Notes: a model not told the origin generated them from the letters alone. A stretch of 64,000 bases of DNA from Ricinus communis (GCF_019578655.1 NC_063258.1:18108802-18172801); one strand, 5' to 3'. Positions 1 through 11,932 are shown, counted from the stretch's first letter. Program-made: numbers and translations.

Positions 1-930
1 ATTAAAGGAAACACTATATATAAACCCTTCCTGCCCTTCATTAAGAGCTACTCTAAATAATCTCCTTTATTCTCAAGAGCTTTTAATAATCATGCACTCT
101 AGGCAAGGAAGCGTCAAGGAGGAGGTAAACTCTCCACCACCTTCATCACCACCAAATCACTCTACACCCAAGTCCAAGCCATTCAGCTCAAGACTTGTCT
201 TTAGAAAATCTGAAAAAAATTAGAATAAGAGCAACTACACCATTCCATTCACCATCAATCCCATCTAGTTCAAGACTAACTTCAACTCATGAGAAAAGAG
301 CTAGAAGGCCCACACCTACACTATTCCATCCTTCCGCATTTTTCAAAAATTAGCGACCAAGAAAAATACTTAGGATGGAGTATAACCTTAGGCTTGAAGA
401 GATCACCGCCTTTTATGCTTATCATAAAGTCTAGCCGAGGCTAACGGAGAGGCCATTCACTCTTGAAAAAATAATAGAAATTGAAAACTCTAAAAGGAAA
501 TATTAAGAGAAGTACTTAATTAATAAAATCTCTTCGAAAGGAGAAGATTCAGAGGGTCATAGTGAGGGTGAGTATGAAAGTGAGTGTGACATCACTACCC
601 ATAAAAAAAGAGGGAGAGGATGTCCAAGGAAACATAATTATTTTAGGAGCTAGAAATCTCTTAAGCTTGCTTGTCTTTAGTTAGGAATTTGATTTTACTT
701 TTATTCAAGTCATCTTAGTTAGCTTAATTTTTAAAATTTTTAGTTAAGTTTTCATTTTTGCTCATTTATTAATAAAATTTAAGAACTTAGTTCAAAAAAT
801 TTCCTTAAGTTCTTCATTTTTAATTAATTGAGCATATTTAAATTTAATAATTACTTAATTACATATTTTGACTACTTAAATTATCCTTATAATATATTTA
901 GGAGCATTTAAATCTACTTTGGAAAACTGA
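1..930 (+). other. Degenerate internal region of Athila-like element
   Basis: This AT-rich stretch precedes the GC-rich island of the same plus-strand retroelement, so by position it is internal retroelement sequence. A TATA-like run (tatataaa) lies near base 16. A short reading frame opens at about 92 and runs 44 codons before a stop; it is rich in Ser, Pro and basic residues. Further lysine/arginine-rich pieces without a long frame follow up to about 650. From 700 to 930 the sequence is simple AT-rich DNA. No pol domain is visible. The element's left part lies outside the window. Confidence 0.4.
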
Positions 931-1318
931 TTTTCGAGCGAGCCATGTGGCGGCAATGACATTCTCACACAGGCTCATAGTAAAGGCACAACGGGATCAT
1001 TACAAGCTCGTAGCAGTCAAGCAGTAGCAGTTATGGCAGAGACATCTGTGAGCCGCAGGACTCTCTGTGAGTATGGTAGATGCGGCAGCAGTGTCTGCAC
1101 GGATGCGGAGTAGCCACGAGGTGCGGGCCACTCGACACAACCAACACGAGGAGGACAGACTCGACCAATGAAAGATGTCGACGCTAGCTGCAAGGTCGCT
1201 GGCCAGCCGCAAGTCCTGGACCACATGCAGCAAGGGCAACCAGCGGGGCACGGATGAGCCGCGAGGTGCACAGCAGCAGCACGAACATGCACACTGCCAG
1301 GCCCAGGATGCGTTGCTA
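931..1318 (+). repeat. GC-rich island of the Athila-like family (copy 1)
   Basis: A sharply GC-rich block sits in AT-rich DNA. Its left edge (gcgagccatgtggcggcaat) matches, in reverse complement, the edge of GC-rich blocks at 51.5-52.0 kb and 59.1-59.4 kb, so it is a shared structural part of one retroelement family. Open frames occur on both strands, as expected for CpG-rich sequence, and none resembles a known protein. Confidence 0.6.
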
Positions 1319-1492
1319 ATTTCAGAAATTGTAATTTTTTTATTTTATTTAAATTTTTACTGAAAAATAAACAAGAAATTAATGTGAATTATGTTAGTAC
1401 TAAAATTTGATTAATTTTTACACCAAAAATAACAACTTAAAGGTTATTAATTATAATTCAAACACACTACTCCCAAACCCTAATCCCTCACA

Positions 1493-1500
1493 TATAAATA
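1493..1500 (+). promoter_or_regulatory. Possible internal promoter TATA box
   Basis: TATAAATA is followed by a long CT-rich run (about 1507-1580) and then by the ATG at about 1645 of the Athila ORF-1-like frame. The arrangement looks like a plant core promoter with a pyrimidine-rich leader and could give a separate mRNA for the downstream gene. This is inferred from sequence only. Confidence 0.35.
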
Positions 1501-1644
1501 CATTATTTTCTCTCTTTCACATCACCTTCCTCCATTTACATCACCTTCCATTTTCTATCTCCTCTTTTTTCTTTCTCTCTCTAGAAAAAACCTCAACTTT
1601 TCTTCAAAAACTTCAAGATCTCCTCTACCTTCTAATCTTTACTA

Positions 1645-2820
1645 TGCCTATTTCAAAGGTCAATAATAGCTCTAAAGAAAAGAACAAGGAAAGAAAAGGG
1701 AAAGAAAATAATCTCAAGCTCTCATGAAGAGGAATCAAGCTTAATGGCAACTTATGGAGCTCCTTTTAATATCTACTCTCATAAAGAGAGCAATCAATTC
1801 CTTAGCCTTGCTTCAAGAGAGCAAGTTTCATGTAAGTTTTTGGATGCTCCCTTTTAGTTAAGTTGAATATTTTTGAGAGAATGATGATCCTTTTGGATAG
1901 ACTAGGATGGAAGGATTTTGCCTTCAAAGCACTACCATCATATAATAAATTAACTTTAGAGTTTTTCACAACTATACATTATGATCCTTCTAATGATAAG
2001 GAGATTAAGGTAAGATTATTTGGACATAATTATACTTATTACTTGTGATACTATTATCCAAGCTTTTGGGTTAAAGAAAGGAGGTATTTGTGAGTAACAT
2101 CATAAGTTTGATATGGAAAAATCTTAGAAAAAACTCATAGGTCAAGACAAATATGATGTTAATAACAATGCTAAATAATGTCTTTAATGATCATTTTTAT
2201 TTGCTTATATCAAAATTTATGTGTGGAGGGATATTTAATAGGAAAGACACAAATAAGATGAGGAAGCAAGGCTCAATAATCTATGGTGTTTAGATACCTA
2301 TAAATCTGTTTCTTCGATACATTTTATTATGTAAAGTTTATTAAAGATACCGGCTAGACCGAAGAATTGTATTTTATTAGGACATATTGTTATGGGTTTG
2401 GCTATGTATCTTTGTAGTTTTAATACAGAATCTTCTCCATATGAGGCATTACTCTCCACGAGTAATGCGTTGATTATAGCTAATTTAGTTAATTGTCGTG
2501 GTAGCCCTATTACTTTTAAGCACGAATCAAGTGCATGTAGTAGTAGTGTGGCTAGAGATGAGCCACCAAGAGATGATAAGGAGGTCGATCCGGATAATGA
2601 GGGAAGTAGATGGCAAGAATGGAGTAATTAAGATTGGCAACAAGTTTTAAATCAAATACACACTATGAACACCAACCTTAACTAACGACTCAATACTTTT
2701 GATTCTCGTTTGGCTAATGTGGAAAGGAGTCAATACCGACAAGCATACAAGCTCGATTGCTACTTCGAATCGGTCGATTTTGATGCTCCATCACCACCAT
2801 CATCCTCGCCTCATCATTGA
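1645..2820 (+). pseudogene. Athila ORF-1-like protein, broken
   Basis: The frame starts with a short basic, Lys/Ser-rich leader (1645-1726). After stops and frame changes, 1863-2048 reads FERMMILLDRLGWKDFAF and then LTLEFFTTI. This resembles the conserved core of the Athila ORF-1 / putative plant transposon protein family (a helix with an R-x-GW motif, then LTLEF). A later piece (2392-2631) ends in an acidic, polar tail, and a His/Ser/Pro tail ends near 2820. In Athila elements a gene in this position, between pol and the 3' LTR, is sometimes called env-like, but its function is unknown. At least three stops or frameshifts break it here. The family call rests on the short core motif only. Confidence 0.5.
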
Positions 2821-2824
2821 TTTT

Positions 2825-4170
2825 AGTTTTGTAATAGGTTTTTATTTTTAGTACTTAGCTATCTATTTACCGTAGGACATTTCTTTTTATTTTTAGCTAC
2901 CTTAGGATTTCCATGCTTTATAGCCAAATAGAATTTCTTTTATGCATTTTTTTTTGTAATTATAACTTTATGATTTTATTTTCCTAACGGTATTTTATTA
3001 TAGCTAACGAGTTGCTTATCAATAATGGTTCTCTAAGTTTATTTAAGGTATATACGGAATGATGTTATTTATGACCAATGGCAACCTATATGGCACTCCA
3101 ATTTTCCATGGAAGTATTCTAAATTTTCCTCATTTATGTGTTTCTTTTATGCTTAAGACATTAAGGGTAATGTCTAAAATAAGTGTGGGAGAAGAGGATT
3201 AGAATAATTCCTTTATTTTTATATGCCAAGTATTTAGTAACTTTTGATTAGTTTTTATAAAATTTCAAATATTTTTCTACTCAATCTTTTGTTATTATTC
3301 TATACTAAAGAATCAATGAAAGGATGCTATTATAATAAATCTCCGACTTCTTAAATTTTTTTAAGCATATATGAATGTGAGTTCATGAGTTAATTGCATT
3401 TAAATGATCAAGTGTTCATCTTTTGCATATGGACATGATGAGTATTTTAATAATATTTATGAATAGAAGTATATGATTTAGGTTATTATTTTCTTATTAT
3501 TATTATGGTTCATATATATTTATGGGATATGATATGGGCAAGTTAAAGTTCTAAGGTTTATATTCTACTTCACTAGTTTTAATTGCTGAGTAACCAGGGA
3601 TCTTCATGACCAATGTTGATTTTCACATAAAAAAACAATTGAAATTCTGAGTATGCAAAGCATCTTGATGTATATTTTGTTAAGTAACCAGGTGCATTCA
3701 ATACCCATATTTGTATTTGCGTTAAAGGGCATTAACATCCCAAGAAAGAAAGAAACCCTAAGTATCAAGTAAAAATCTAAGGGGTGAAAAAAAATAATAA
3801 TAAAAGTAAAAGAGCTTGGAAAGCAAGTGAAAAATAAAATGCCTATTGATATCTTATTTGTACATGAAGATTTTACCTCTTGAATAAGATTATTATAATT
3901 TGGATTATGCATTATAATTGTATTTATTGATAATGAGTTAGGCTATTTATTATGAAACATATGTGGATGATGAATGCTTGAATATTTTGACTAACTATGA
4001 TTGAGTTTACATCTTTTAAAATATTTTTATGGTTCAAGTTTTCTTGGATTTGTATAATTTCTGCATTAGTGGGATTCTTTTGAATAATACCTTTAAGCTA
4101 AGTACGAATTGCTTCATTTATTTTTGCAAAGATTACTTTTTAAGTTGCCATTTGCTTGAGGACAAGTAAA
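2825..4170 (+). other. 3' untranslated region of Athila-like element
   Basis: This is non-coding AT-rich DNA. The part around 3590-3700 (ccagggatcttcatgacc, then the cac/gtgcattc block) matches in reverse complement 58090-58215 and 50510-50620 of the two minus-strand elements. The words just before the polypurine tract (cttgaggacaagtaaa) are also shared with them. It is therefore the conserved 3' untranslated part of the same family. Confidence 0.6.
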
Positions 4171-4173
4171 TAT

Positions 4174-4190
4174 TTAAGTGTGAGGGTATT
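4174..4190 (+). promoter_or_regulatory. Polypurine tract (plus-strand primer)
   Basis: TTAAGTGTGAGGG immediately precedes the LTR start and matches the TAAGTGTGGGGG tracts next to the 3' LTRs of the other two copies. It would prime plus-strand DNA synthesis. Confidence 0.65.
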
Positions 4191-5418
4191 TGATAGGTCC
4201 ATATTCTGTATATATAATTAATGCGTTTTAGTGTTTTATTGGTATGTTTTATATACATAATATGTAAAAATATGTATTTTTTACCTCACTTAGCATTCTT
4301 ATCTAATTTCAGGTGATAATAGCTAAAAAGGGAGAATATGAGCAAAAAATGTATAAATGGGATTTAATTGGACTGCAGTTGTAAAAGGCTTGAAATAAAA
4401 ATACATGGACTACCAAAACCGCAAGCATAGTTGAATTTATCAACGCCGATGAAGGAAAATTAATTAGTTATGATATAATTAAGGATAGTTATCTTTTAAA
4501 TTGTCTATTTTATTTAGGACAGTTAAGAGGATAACTATAGCGGTGTTATGCTGAGAGAATCTCTATAAGAAGTAAAGGTTAATTAAACAAGAGGGATCTA
4601 CTATTATTCTCTCTATGAATTCTCTACAGGAGATCTTCTACAATATTTAGTTAGTCTTTGCATTATTCTTTCAAGAATCAGAGAAGCTTTTCAAGACGTG
4701 GAGAGTGAGGAACAATCTTCTTCATTCCTTGAAGAACTTCAGGATTTTGAGGGAGTTTTAATTTTCTGTTTTATATATCTTATATTTTTCTATTTAATTA
4801 TAATGACCATAGAATTAAATATGTCAGGCTAAGTTCCATAAGTGTTTAGTTTGATTTTTTATTTATATATGAACCTTATATATTATGAATTTAATGAATG
4901 ATTTATTTACCTTCATACATGTATTAGTTTCATCTATTATTATTGGTTGACCATCATATCAATTTAAAATAATATTTGTTATGAAAATCTTTAGGTTAAA
5001 AGTATTAGAAACATCATTTTTACTTTAATCTATGCTGGTATAAGAAATCTAAGTTGTGTCATTAGCTTGAGTGACTTAGGAAAAAGACACATCACCATCT
5101 CATTCATTAGATTTAAACTTTAAAAAAAAAAAAGGGAATTACTAAGTGTAAGCTAGACTAAATGTAATTTTATCATATAGTTTACATTAATCATTCTAAT
5201 TGCATTTTTATTTTCTAGTTTATTTAATCTCTTTTATAAACTTTAAAACTATTTCCAAATATTGGCTTAGAGTGTTTAGATTTATTTTTAGTATTTTATA
5301 TGATAATTGATCTTTATAATATATACTCTACAATTCCTTGTGAGATCAACCTCGTAATAAACTTACCAGTACTATCATTCGGTTTGTACACTTGCGAGTG
5401 CTAAATTTAAGACATTAA
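4191..5418 (+). repeat. 3' LTR of plus-strand Athila-like element
   Basis: It begins TGATAGGTCC just after the polypurine tract and ends near gcgagtgctaaatttaagac. Both ends match in reverse complement the LTRs at 48756-50025, 56323-57611 and 62221-63510. Length is about 1.23 kb against 1.27-1.29 kb for those LTRs. The right end has lost the canonical CA, and divergence from the other copies is high, so this is the oldest of the family copies here. Confidence 0.7.
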
Positions 5419-7261
5419 TAAATAAATAAAAATTAAAAAAGTATATCTATTTTCTATAGTCCTTATAAAATCAAATCATACTAATATTGCACTATATAAA
5501 GAGATCGATCTTCTAATTATCAATTGATTGTCCAATTCAATATATTTGATTCTCTGATTTAGTTGCTGTTTTAAGGTGTAAAACCCTATTATACATATGG
5601 GTTCAATTTGTATTGATTTCCCGCACAATATTTCAGTCTGTAATTAGATAGAAAAATGCTAACCATCCTTTTTTTCTTTTTAATTCAACTTTTGCTGATC
5701 TGATGGGTAATATAATATTTTTAAGATTATCTCTTAATTTTAAAATATTAAAAAATAATTTTATAAAAGTACTATATTTTATATACAATCAAATCCAACC
5801 ATATGACACCATATCTTCTTTATTTCTTTCTATTATATCTCTATCTAATCATTTATTGAGGAATTTATAATATACTTAGAATAGAATATTAGATCTAATT
5901 AATCCGTTTGTAGGTATTAATTAGATGGTAGACTCACGGGCTACTATAACAATCCAACAAAAAGCAAACAAACATGCAAAATGAATTGCATACTTAATTG
6001 GATTCAAAATTAAATCAACTTCTAATTAATTAATACATAATGTGAATGAGAGAGATCCTTAACATTAATTCTGTTAATCATCTTAGGATATTGCTCCGAT
6101 TTCTTGGAAAATTTGGAACATTCTTTACAAATTACAACAATCTAAGGATGTCAATGTAAAACATGGTAAATTAAATGTGGTGGTATTAACTTTATAAAAA
6201 GGTTAATCATGCATGCGGCCAATAATCCCAATAGGGATAATGATGAGAAATATGTACTTAATAATTATTTAATCTTTTTAATAGAAAAGAATCATTCGTT
6301 TTGAAAAGGAATAGTACATAGAAACAATTTAGAAGAACAACAATAAAGGGAAAAGAGTTACTTGAACGGTGATAATCTTTTTTGATAGAGATAGAGAGCA
6401 TAAGCATACACTAGAATGAGTAAGAGAATTACATATTTATGACTATTTTATTATTTTAATAGTTAATTATTTAAAATAAGTAAATAAATATTAATTATAT
6501 ATATATATATTATTTCTTATTTTAATTTATATTTAAACTAAATAGAATTTTTATCCCATGTAATATATACATTTGAATTTACAATAATATTATAAAAAAT
6601 ATATTTATTTCCACAATTCTTCACAAATTTTGTTTAACATATACAAATTACAAATGGAAAAGGTGGTTTGCATGCATGTCATCATCCATTCTACCTAAAA
6701 GTTGTAGAAGGCCAATTATAAGTAGAAACATACAAAAACTTCACATGTAATATTATAATTGTATAAATATACAAAAACCACTTGATTAAAATTTAATTTT
6801 TATCATCGCCAACCTTTGAAGTGTCCAAATGGACAAATATGTTTTTTGTAAGGTTGAGAAAACAAAGCATATGTCCAAGACAAAATTATTATGAATATTA
6901 ACAAAATCCATATTTTAATTAAAAATTGACAGGGATTACAGAAATAATTAGGTAATTATATTGGAAAATTAATTAATAAAAGAATATTGGAATTTTATGT
7001 CAATGTCGCGAGTCTCGTGATCATCATTCGTTACCATGCCCACCTAACCAAACAGCTAAATAATAATAATAATAATAATAATAACAATAATTCACATTAA
7101 TTACTACACAGAAACATTATCCTCCATGTTCTGTCACTATACTCTATCATCCCTTCTACGTAAAGGCAAATTCTACTAATATTTATGAAAATGTTTTGTC
7201 CTCCTTCTAAATTCACCTATTTGCCCTCCGTTAATGCTGCCGTCAAACTCATAACATAAGG
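5419..7261. other. Intergenic AT-rich DNA
   Basis: No gene or recognisable element is seen. A TA repeat lies near 6496-6511 and a TAA trinucleotide repeat at about 7059-7083. The last part flanks the 3' side of the minus-strand gene. Confidence 0.5.
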
Positions 7262-7267
7262 TTTATT
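7262..7267 (-). terminator. Polyadenylation signal AATAAA
   Basis: On the minus strand AATAAA lies about 54 bases downstream of the TGA stop of the 244-codon gene, a typical position for a plant near-upstream element. Confidence 0.45.
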
Positions 7268-7320
7268 AAGGGCAAGATTGTCCAAGTAGGTGACGTGACT
7301 GACGACTCCCAGTTTCCAGC

Positions 7321-8055
7321 TCATGCCGGAGGCACACAAAGCGGCGTCGTTACAGCAACACTCGCAGGATCTCTACAGCTCAATACTTTAAGCAGCTTGC
7401 AAGAGCCCTTTCCAACCGGAGGTTTCTTGACGGTGTCCGCCACAGGCGGCGGGAGCATCATGTTCAATGAGTTCCGGCGAACTTGGCGGCTTTTAATATC
7501 TCTAAGCCCCATCTCTGTAGGTGGCTTCACTACTCCAAACATTAACACGTACCATCTTGGCTTGACAACAGTTCTTTTAGCCATATTACTTCTCAAAGAT
7601 GAGTTTCTCTCCATAGAATTATCAGATTCCGTCGACGTCTTTGAAGTGGGAAACCTTTCAAGTCTACTGTAATCGAGAGACCGGCTGTTCCTCATCATAT
7701 TGTTAATACTGTTCGAACGAGAAACTGAAGAGGAGTGTAACCCAGATAAAGACTCTGATCGTCGACGAAAAGATATGTGTCTTTTGTCTTGTTGGTGGGG
7801 AGGAGAGAGGTCCTTAAAGGGTATTAGCTTTCCACAGAAGATGATATCTTCAGCTGAGCACATCTCGGAACTGAAGTTGCTAAAGAACTCAAAGAGTTCA
7901 GATGGTTCTGATGATGATCTTCGACTGTGGCTCCTGCTGGCCATTTCTGGGATTTCATTATCATCTTCTAGTGGCAGGTCGCAGAGAGAAAGTGCTTCTT
8001 CTTCTTCTTCGTCTTCTTCTTCTGGGTCAAGGTGGTGATCCCTGTATTCTCCCAT
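7321..8055 (-). CDS. Plant-specific protein of unknown function (MAKR/DUF1645-like)
   Basis: A complete intronless frame of 244 codons, and the only convincing host gene in the window. The N-terminus has an acidic run (residues 11-20). Residues 40-52 are a Ser/Arg-rich stretch, and residues 54-81 hold the motif FEFFSNF...AEDIIFCGKLIPFK. That resembles the FEF...ADELF..GKI.P core of plant membrane-associated kinase regulator-like and DUF1645-like proteins. Residues 90-160 are Ser/Arg-rich, as in phosphorylated disordered proteins. A conserved block, KPRWYVLMFGVVKPPTEMGL followed by RDIKSRQ, lies at 165-191. There is no signal peptide or membrane segment. The ATG is chosen because it follows a TATA box and CT-rich leader and is followed directly by coding sequence. 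The role is unknown; a link to kinase signalling is only an inference from the family resemblance. Confidence 0.85.
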   Translation of the reverse strand: MGEYRDHHLDPEEEDEEEEEALSLCDLPLEDDNEIPEMASRSHSRRSSSEPSELFEFFSNFSSEMCSAEDIIFCGKLIPFKDLSPPHQQDKRHISFRRRSESLSGLHSSSVSRSNSINNMMRNSRSLDYSRLERFPTSKTSTESDNSMERNSSLRSNMAKRTVVKPRWYVLMFGVVKPPTEMGLRDIKSRQVRRNSLNMMLPPPVADTVKKPPVGKGSCKLLKVLSCRDPASVAVTTPLCVPPA

Positions 8056-8062
8056 TGCTTTG

Positions 8063-8087
8063 GAGAGAGAGAGAGAGAGAGAGAGAA
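8063..8087 (-). repeat. (CT)n microsatellite in 5' UTR
   Basis: A GA repeat on the plus strand (CT on the gene strand) lies directly upstream of the ATG at 8055, inside the expected 5' UTR. CT-rich leaders are common in plant genes. Confidence 0.75.
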
Positions 8088-8150
8088 AGATTAGAGGACA
8101 AGTTTGAACTGTGTTTTCTATGTGGAGAAATGATCCGAGGGGAAAATCTT

Positions 8151-8160
8151 ATTTATATAT
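8151..8160 (-). promoter_or_regulatory. TATA box of the 244-codon gene
   Basis: ATATATAAAT on the minus strand lies about 100 bases upstream of the ATG, placing a transcription start near 8120-8128 and a leader of roughly 70 bases. Confidence 0.55.
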
Positions 8161-8169
8161 ACATACAAA

Positions 8170-8690
8170 AAGAGAGATAGATAAAGATTTTCTCTTATTT
8201 TTGTTTGAAAATACAAATAATAATAAATGAAAAATGAAAAGATCGATTTTTCTAAAATTGACAATTAGTGGGCTCTTTATGTCTAGAGTGTATATCATTT
8301 ATAAGGTGTGGTGTGGTGGTGATTCTGAAGAAGATTCACGGTTTTGCTTCTATTGAAATTTGTAGACTTGTAGTTGGCTTCTAGAAACAAGCTAGCTAGG
8401 GAGAGAATGAGACAGAAGATCATGATAGAGAAAAGCATCTAGAAAAGATGACAACAAAGAGAAGTTATAGGATGACAAAAGACCAAGAGTTGATAGGTGG
8501 TATCCATATATATATAAAAGTGAGTACTATAAATAATATGGCATCTGTGAATAATTTTATTATTGCAATTTGATATACAATTTTGATATATAGAGATATG
8601 TTTCTGTATTTATTATTAATTTATATAAATATAATTGATATATTGATTGAATAAATTGCTAAAGAATGACATATCCAATTAGGATGTCCA
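8170..8690. other. Upstream region of the 244-codon gene
   Basis: AT-rich presumed promoter DNA with no further coding potential. A short TA run occurs near 8508. Confidence 0.4.
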
Positions 8691-10260
8691 CCATTTCCCG
8701 ATAAGTTTATTAAAATAAATTTCTATTACCAAATTAACCACTAAGATATAGAACCATTCTTAACGATAAAAATTGTACCTAAAAGTAAAATTTATTTTAT
8801 TTTATTTACTTTCGATATTTTCCAATGAAAGGTAAATTAATACCAAAAAATTATTTTAACAAATTTACTAATTACCAACAGATTGTTCTTTTTTGGTAAT
8901 TAATAAGATACTTTTCTATTAATTACTGATGGAGTAAATTCATCAATAAATTAATAATTAAAATATTTTATTTATTATTATAGATGAAAATATATTAAAC
9001 CTATTGATGGGGAATTTATCCATAAATTGTGGGTATTTGAAATAAGTTTACAAAGTTATTTTCCTCAGAAATTTTAAAAAATAATAAAAAATTAAAACTA
9101 AAATTATCAATAAAAAATTTATTGATAAACTGTCGATATTTATAAAATCTTTTGGAGAAAAATCTTTTTCTAAAATTTTAAAATACTAAAAAATAAAATT
9201 ATCGATAAAAGATTTATTGATAAACTGCCGATAATTAAGAATTTTTGAAGGAAATTTCCAGCAAACTTTTATTTGAAATTTGCTGATAAATTGCAGAAAA
9301 GAAACAATAAAAGAAATCTTCTGTTCTTGATTACTTGTTTCCTGTTTTTTCCTCACATTTCTTCTAAACATTTGTTTCTTGTTTTATTTATTTAACTACT
9401 TTATTTTCGTTTCTTTTCTATTTACCTCTCAAATTTTTCTAAAATCTTCGATTAAAAGAAATTTTTTGGATTCATTTTCCATACTTCCTTTAGTTATTAT
9501 ACTTTGTTATTTCTATTTTTTTTAGCTTTGTTATATTAATTTAAATTAAAAATATTATTAAGTTTATTTTAATTTAATTCATTTTAGTATCTTTTAAATC
9601 ATTTTTTATACCTACAAAATCTTTCTCTCCCTCCTTTATCTTTATGTTTTTCTGAGGTTTATTTTGTACCTTTTAGTTTTGAAATTTGGTTTTAAACTTT
9701 TAAATTTTATTCATTTTGAATTTTTATTTAGTAATTTATTCCATAATCTCTCATATATTCTCTCTAGTTTTAATTAATATTTTTAGTTTTTAAAGAAAGC
9801 TTTATAAATGAATCTTTTTATTATTTTTTTTTTAAATATATATTTAAAGACTTACCGACTGTTTACCAATAATTTTATTTTATTTTAAAAAAATATTTAT
9901 AAATTATTGATGGATTACATATGTTATTTTATTTTTAAATATTATTTAAATAATTACTACCGAATTACCGACAATTTTCTTTGTTGGTAAATTATTTTCA
10001 TCTAAATTTTTTTTGATAGGACAAAAATTTACTGGCAACTCAAAAATAATTACTGATAGAAATTTAATTGATAAAGCGTAATTTTACAAAATATTTTGAT
10101 AATTTACCAACTAAATTTTAATTGGTAATTTTACCAACATTCGATAATTGTTAGTAATATTTTACCGATAGAAAACTTACCAACGGCTGAAAAATAGTCG
10201 ATAAACCATTGGTAATATTATTCATTGATGATTTATAACAACTCAATTCAATGACTAATT
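8690..10260. repeat. Region with many short TACCGA/TTGGTAA-type motifs
   Basis: Short motifs such as taccgac, tgccgataa, ctgtcgata, taccaacg and ttggtaatttt recur on both strands across about 1.5 kb. Such clustered short inverted and direct motifs resemble the subterminal repeats of CACTA-type DNA transposons. I found no CACTA terminus, no clear terminal inverted repeat and no transposase, so the class is only a guess. Confidence 0.3.
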
Positions 10261-11700
10261 TTTATAAAAAAATTTATTTTATATATTTGATTTATTAATA
10301 ATCAAGTATTATATATAAAAGTTTTTCAAATGAAGAAATGGAGTTCTAATTTACAAGCTAAAAGAATTTATTATAGCATCAGTCAAGACAAACATAAATA
10401 AACGATTAGTAAGTATTGATCTAAGTTATTTTTTAGATAAGATTTAAAATGAAACCCAACTTCTTAAACTTGTTATACTTCGAGTAAAACTAGCTGCATC
10501 ATTTTGAGGAAATAAAATTAAAAAAAGTAGAAAGAAAGGAAAAAAAGAAGAAGGGGTAATAAATAATTTTTAACGATGGGGGGGTGGTGATAATTAGTAA
10601 TGCAAGGTCATGCTTTCCTTTCCAAGAACTTTCGACAAGCTTTTGAGGCGGTGGCGGTAGTTAAGATCGATTATTATTCCTGTGCTCGTTTTTGGTTTGG
10701 TTTTGTGAACGCAATTCGCATGCCGTCTAAATTCCACCATATACACACGTCTACGTATCTACTGCCACGGGTTTGCAGGGCGACACAAATTCCACATATC
10801 TTGATTTGATTTTTAATTCAATAATATAGCACCAATTATATTATAGGCTAGTAGTCTAGTAATAAGTAATTATAAATTAATTAATAAATTATTTATTCGT
10901 GCCATACATCACTGTCATTATTAATTTTGTTACAAATAATAAAATAAATTTTAATAGAATATTTATATTAATAATCTAAAATTTATTCTAAAAGAATTTA
11001 AAATATGCAATAATATAAAAACTATTTCAGATTATTTATTAGTTAATTTTTGAATTACATAAAATTAATATTAAAAATATAATTAGAATTAAAAATTATT
11101 ATATAATTAAAATATTAATTTATTGTAATTTTAGAATTATAATTTCGAATACTAGTTATTAAAATGTCGTTTATATTTTAATTAAAAAATTAACTTATTA
11201 ATTAATATAATATAAAAATAATTAAAAGGCTATTTCTGGAATTATAATCATGATTTAATTAACTGGAATAGGCAGTCTACCAAGATAAAGATTTACCCTC
11301 AAAAATTAACTTGTTACATTCTAGCCACAATGTCCAACATACTGCAAAAGGTAGAAGTGACCCAAAAGAAATTTAGAGCAAAATTTAATTAATTAGTTTA
11401 CTTATAGACTCATGTTGAGTTTCATATTTGATGAAACCTTTACAAATTTTACAAAATAAATCACATTAATGTATTAAAACGTGAATTATCAGATATAGTA
11501 GTTTTACAGCAGTGCAACGTTAGATTTATTCAAAATTTAGAATGGACTAAATTTTGTGAATTTGTATTTTTTAAATCTTGGTCCAACTAAAAGTTCAGGA
11601 AAATTATAATGTATATTTTGAAAAAGATATCATTTGTACTATATTATTTTTTTATATTCATGTAAATTGTATCTCTATTTTTCTAAACTTTCTTAGATTT
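10261..11700. other. Intergenic AT-rich DNA
   Basis: No supported gene. A 69-codon open frame at 10600-10809 lies in a short, less AT-rich island but resembles no family I know and has no promoter context, so it is not called. Confidence 0.45.
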
Positions 11701-11837
11701 TTTTTTTTTCTTTTATACGGATTCTCTCTCAGAGAACACTTCTGCAAATAAATGTAGCTGCAGCACCAGCAATGACACTGTCTTGATAAGTACAGTCCTG
11801 ATTGGCGTTTGGCAAATAATGTTGTGAGGTTTGATCA

Positions 11838-11932
11838 TTGTTGCAGTCAATCTCCGGCCAAGTGCACGGCAAGATTGAGGTAGTTCGAGATTGGAGGGAA
11901 GGTGGATTGCCTAGTTGTTGCTTGATTTCTAG
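11838..11932 (-). pseudogene. LRR receptor-like kinase N-terminal (LRRNT) fragment
   Basis: One minus-strand frame reads EIKQQLGNPPSLQS, then a short Ser/Thr linker, then PCTWPEIDC. This is the typical N-terminal cap of HSL1-type plant LRR receptor kinases (K..LGNPPSLQSW...PC.WPEI.C); the usual Trp after QS is Arg here. The frame stays open to about 11710 but similarity fades after the Cys, and no LRR repeats or kinase domain follow. It is an isolated exon relic. Confidence 0.5.

Noticed and set aside
1000..1292. Minus-strand and plus-strand frames of 62-91 codons in the GC-rich island
   Set aside because: Open frames on both strands are expected in GC-rich DNA, and the other two copies of the island do not keep them.
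3604..3912. 102-codon minus-strand frame
   Set aside because: It lies in the 3' untranslated region of the Athila-like element and is not open in the other two copies.
7295..8038. Plus-strand frames of 112-125 codons opposite the 244-codon gene
   Set aside because: They are shadows of the minus-strand gene, low-complexity where the gene has its acidic run, and lack promoter context.
10600..10809. 69-codon frame starting MQGHAFLSKNF
   Set aside because: No known family, no promoter or splice context; left as intergenic.
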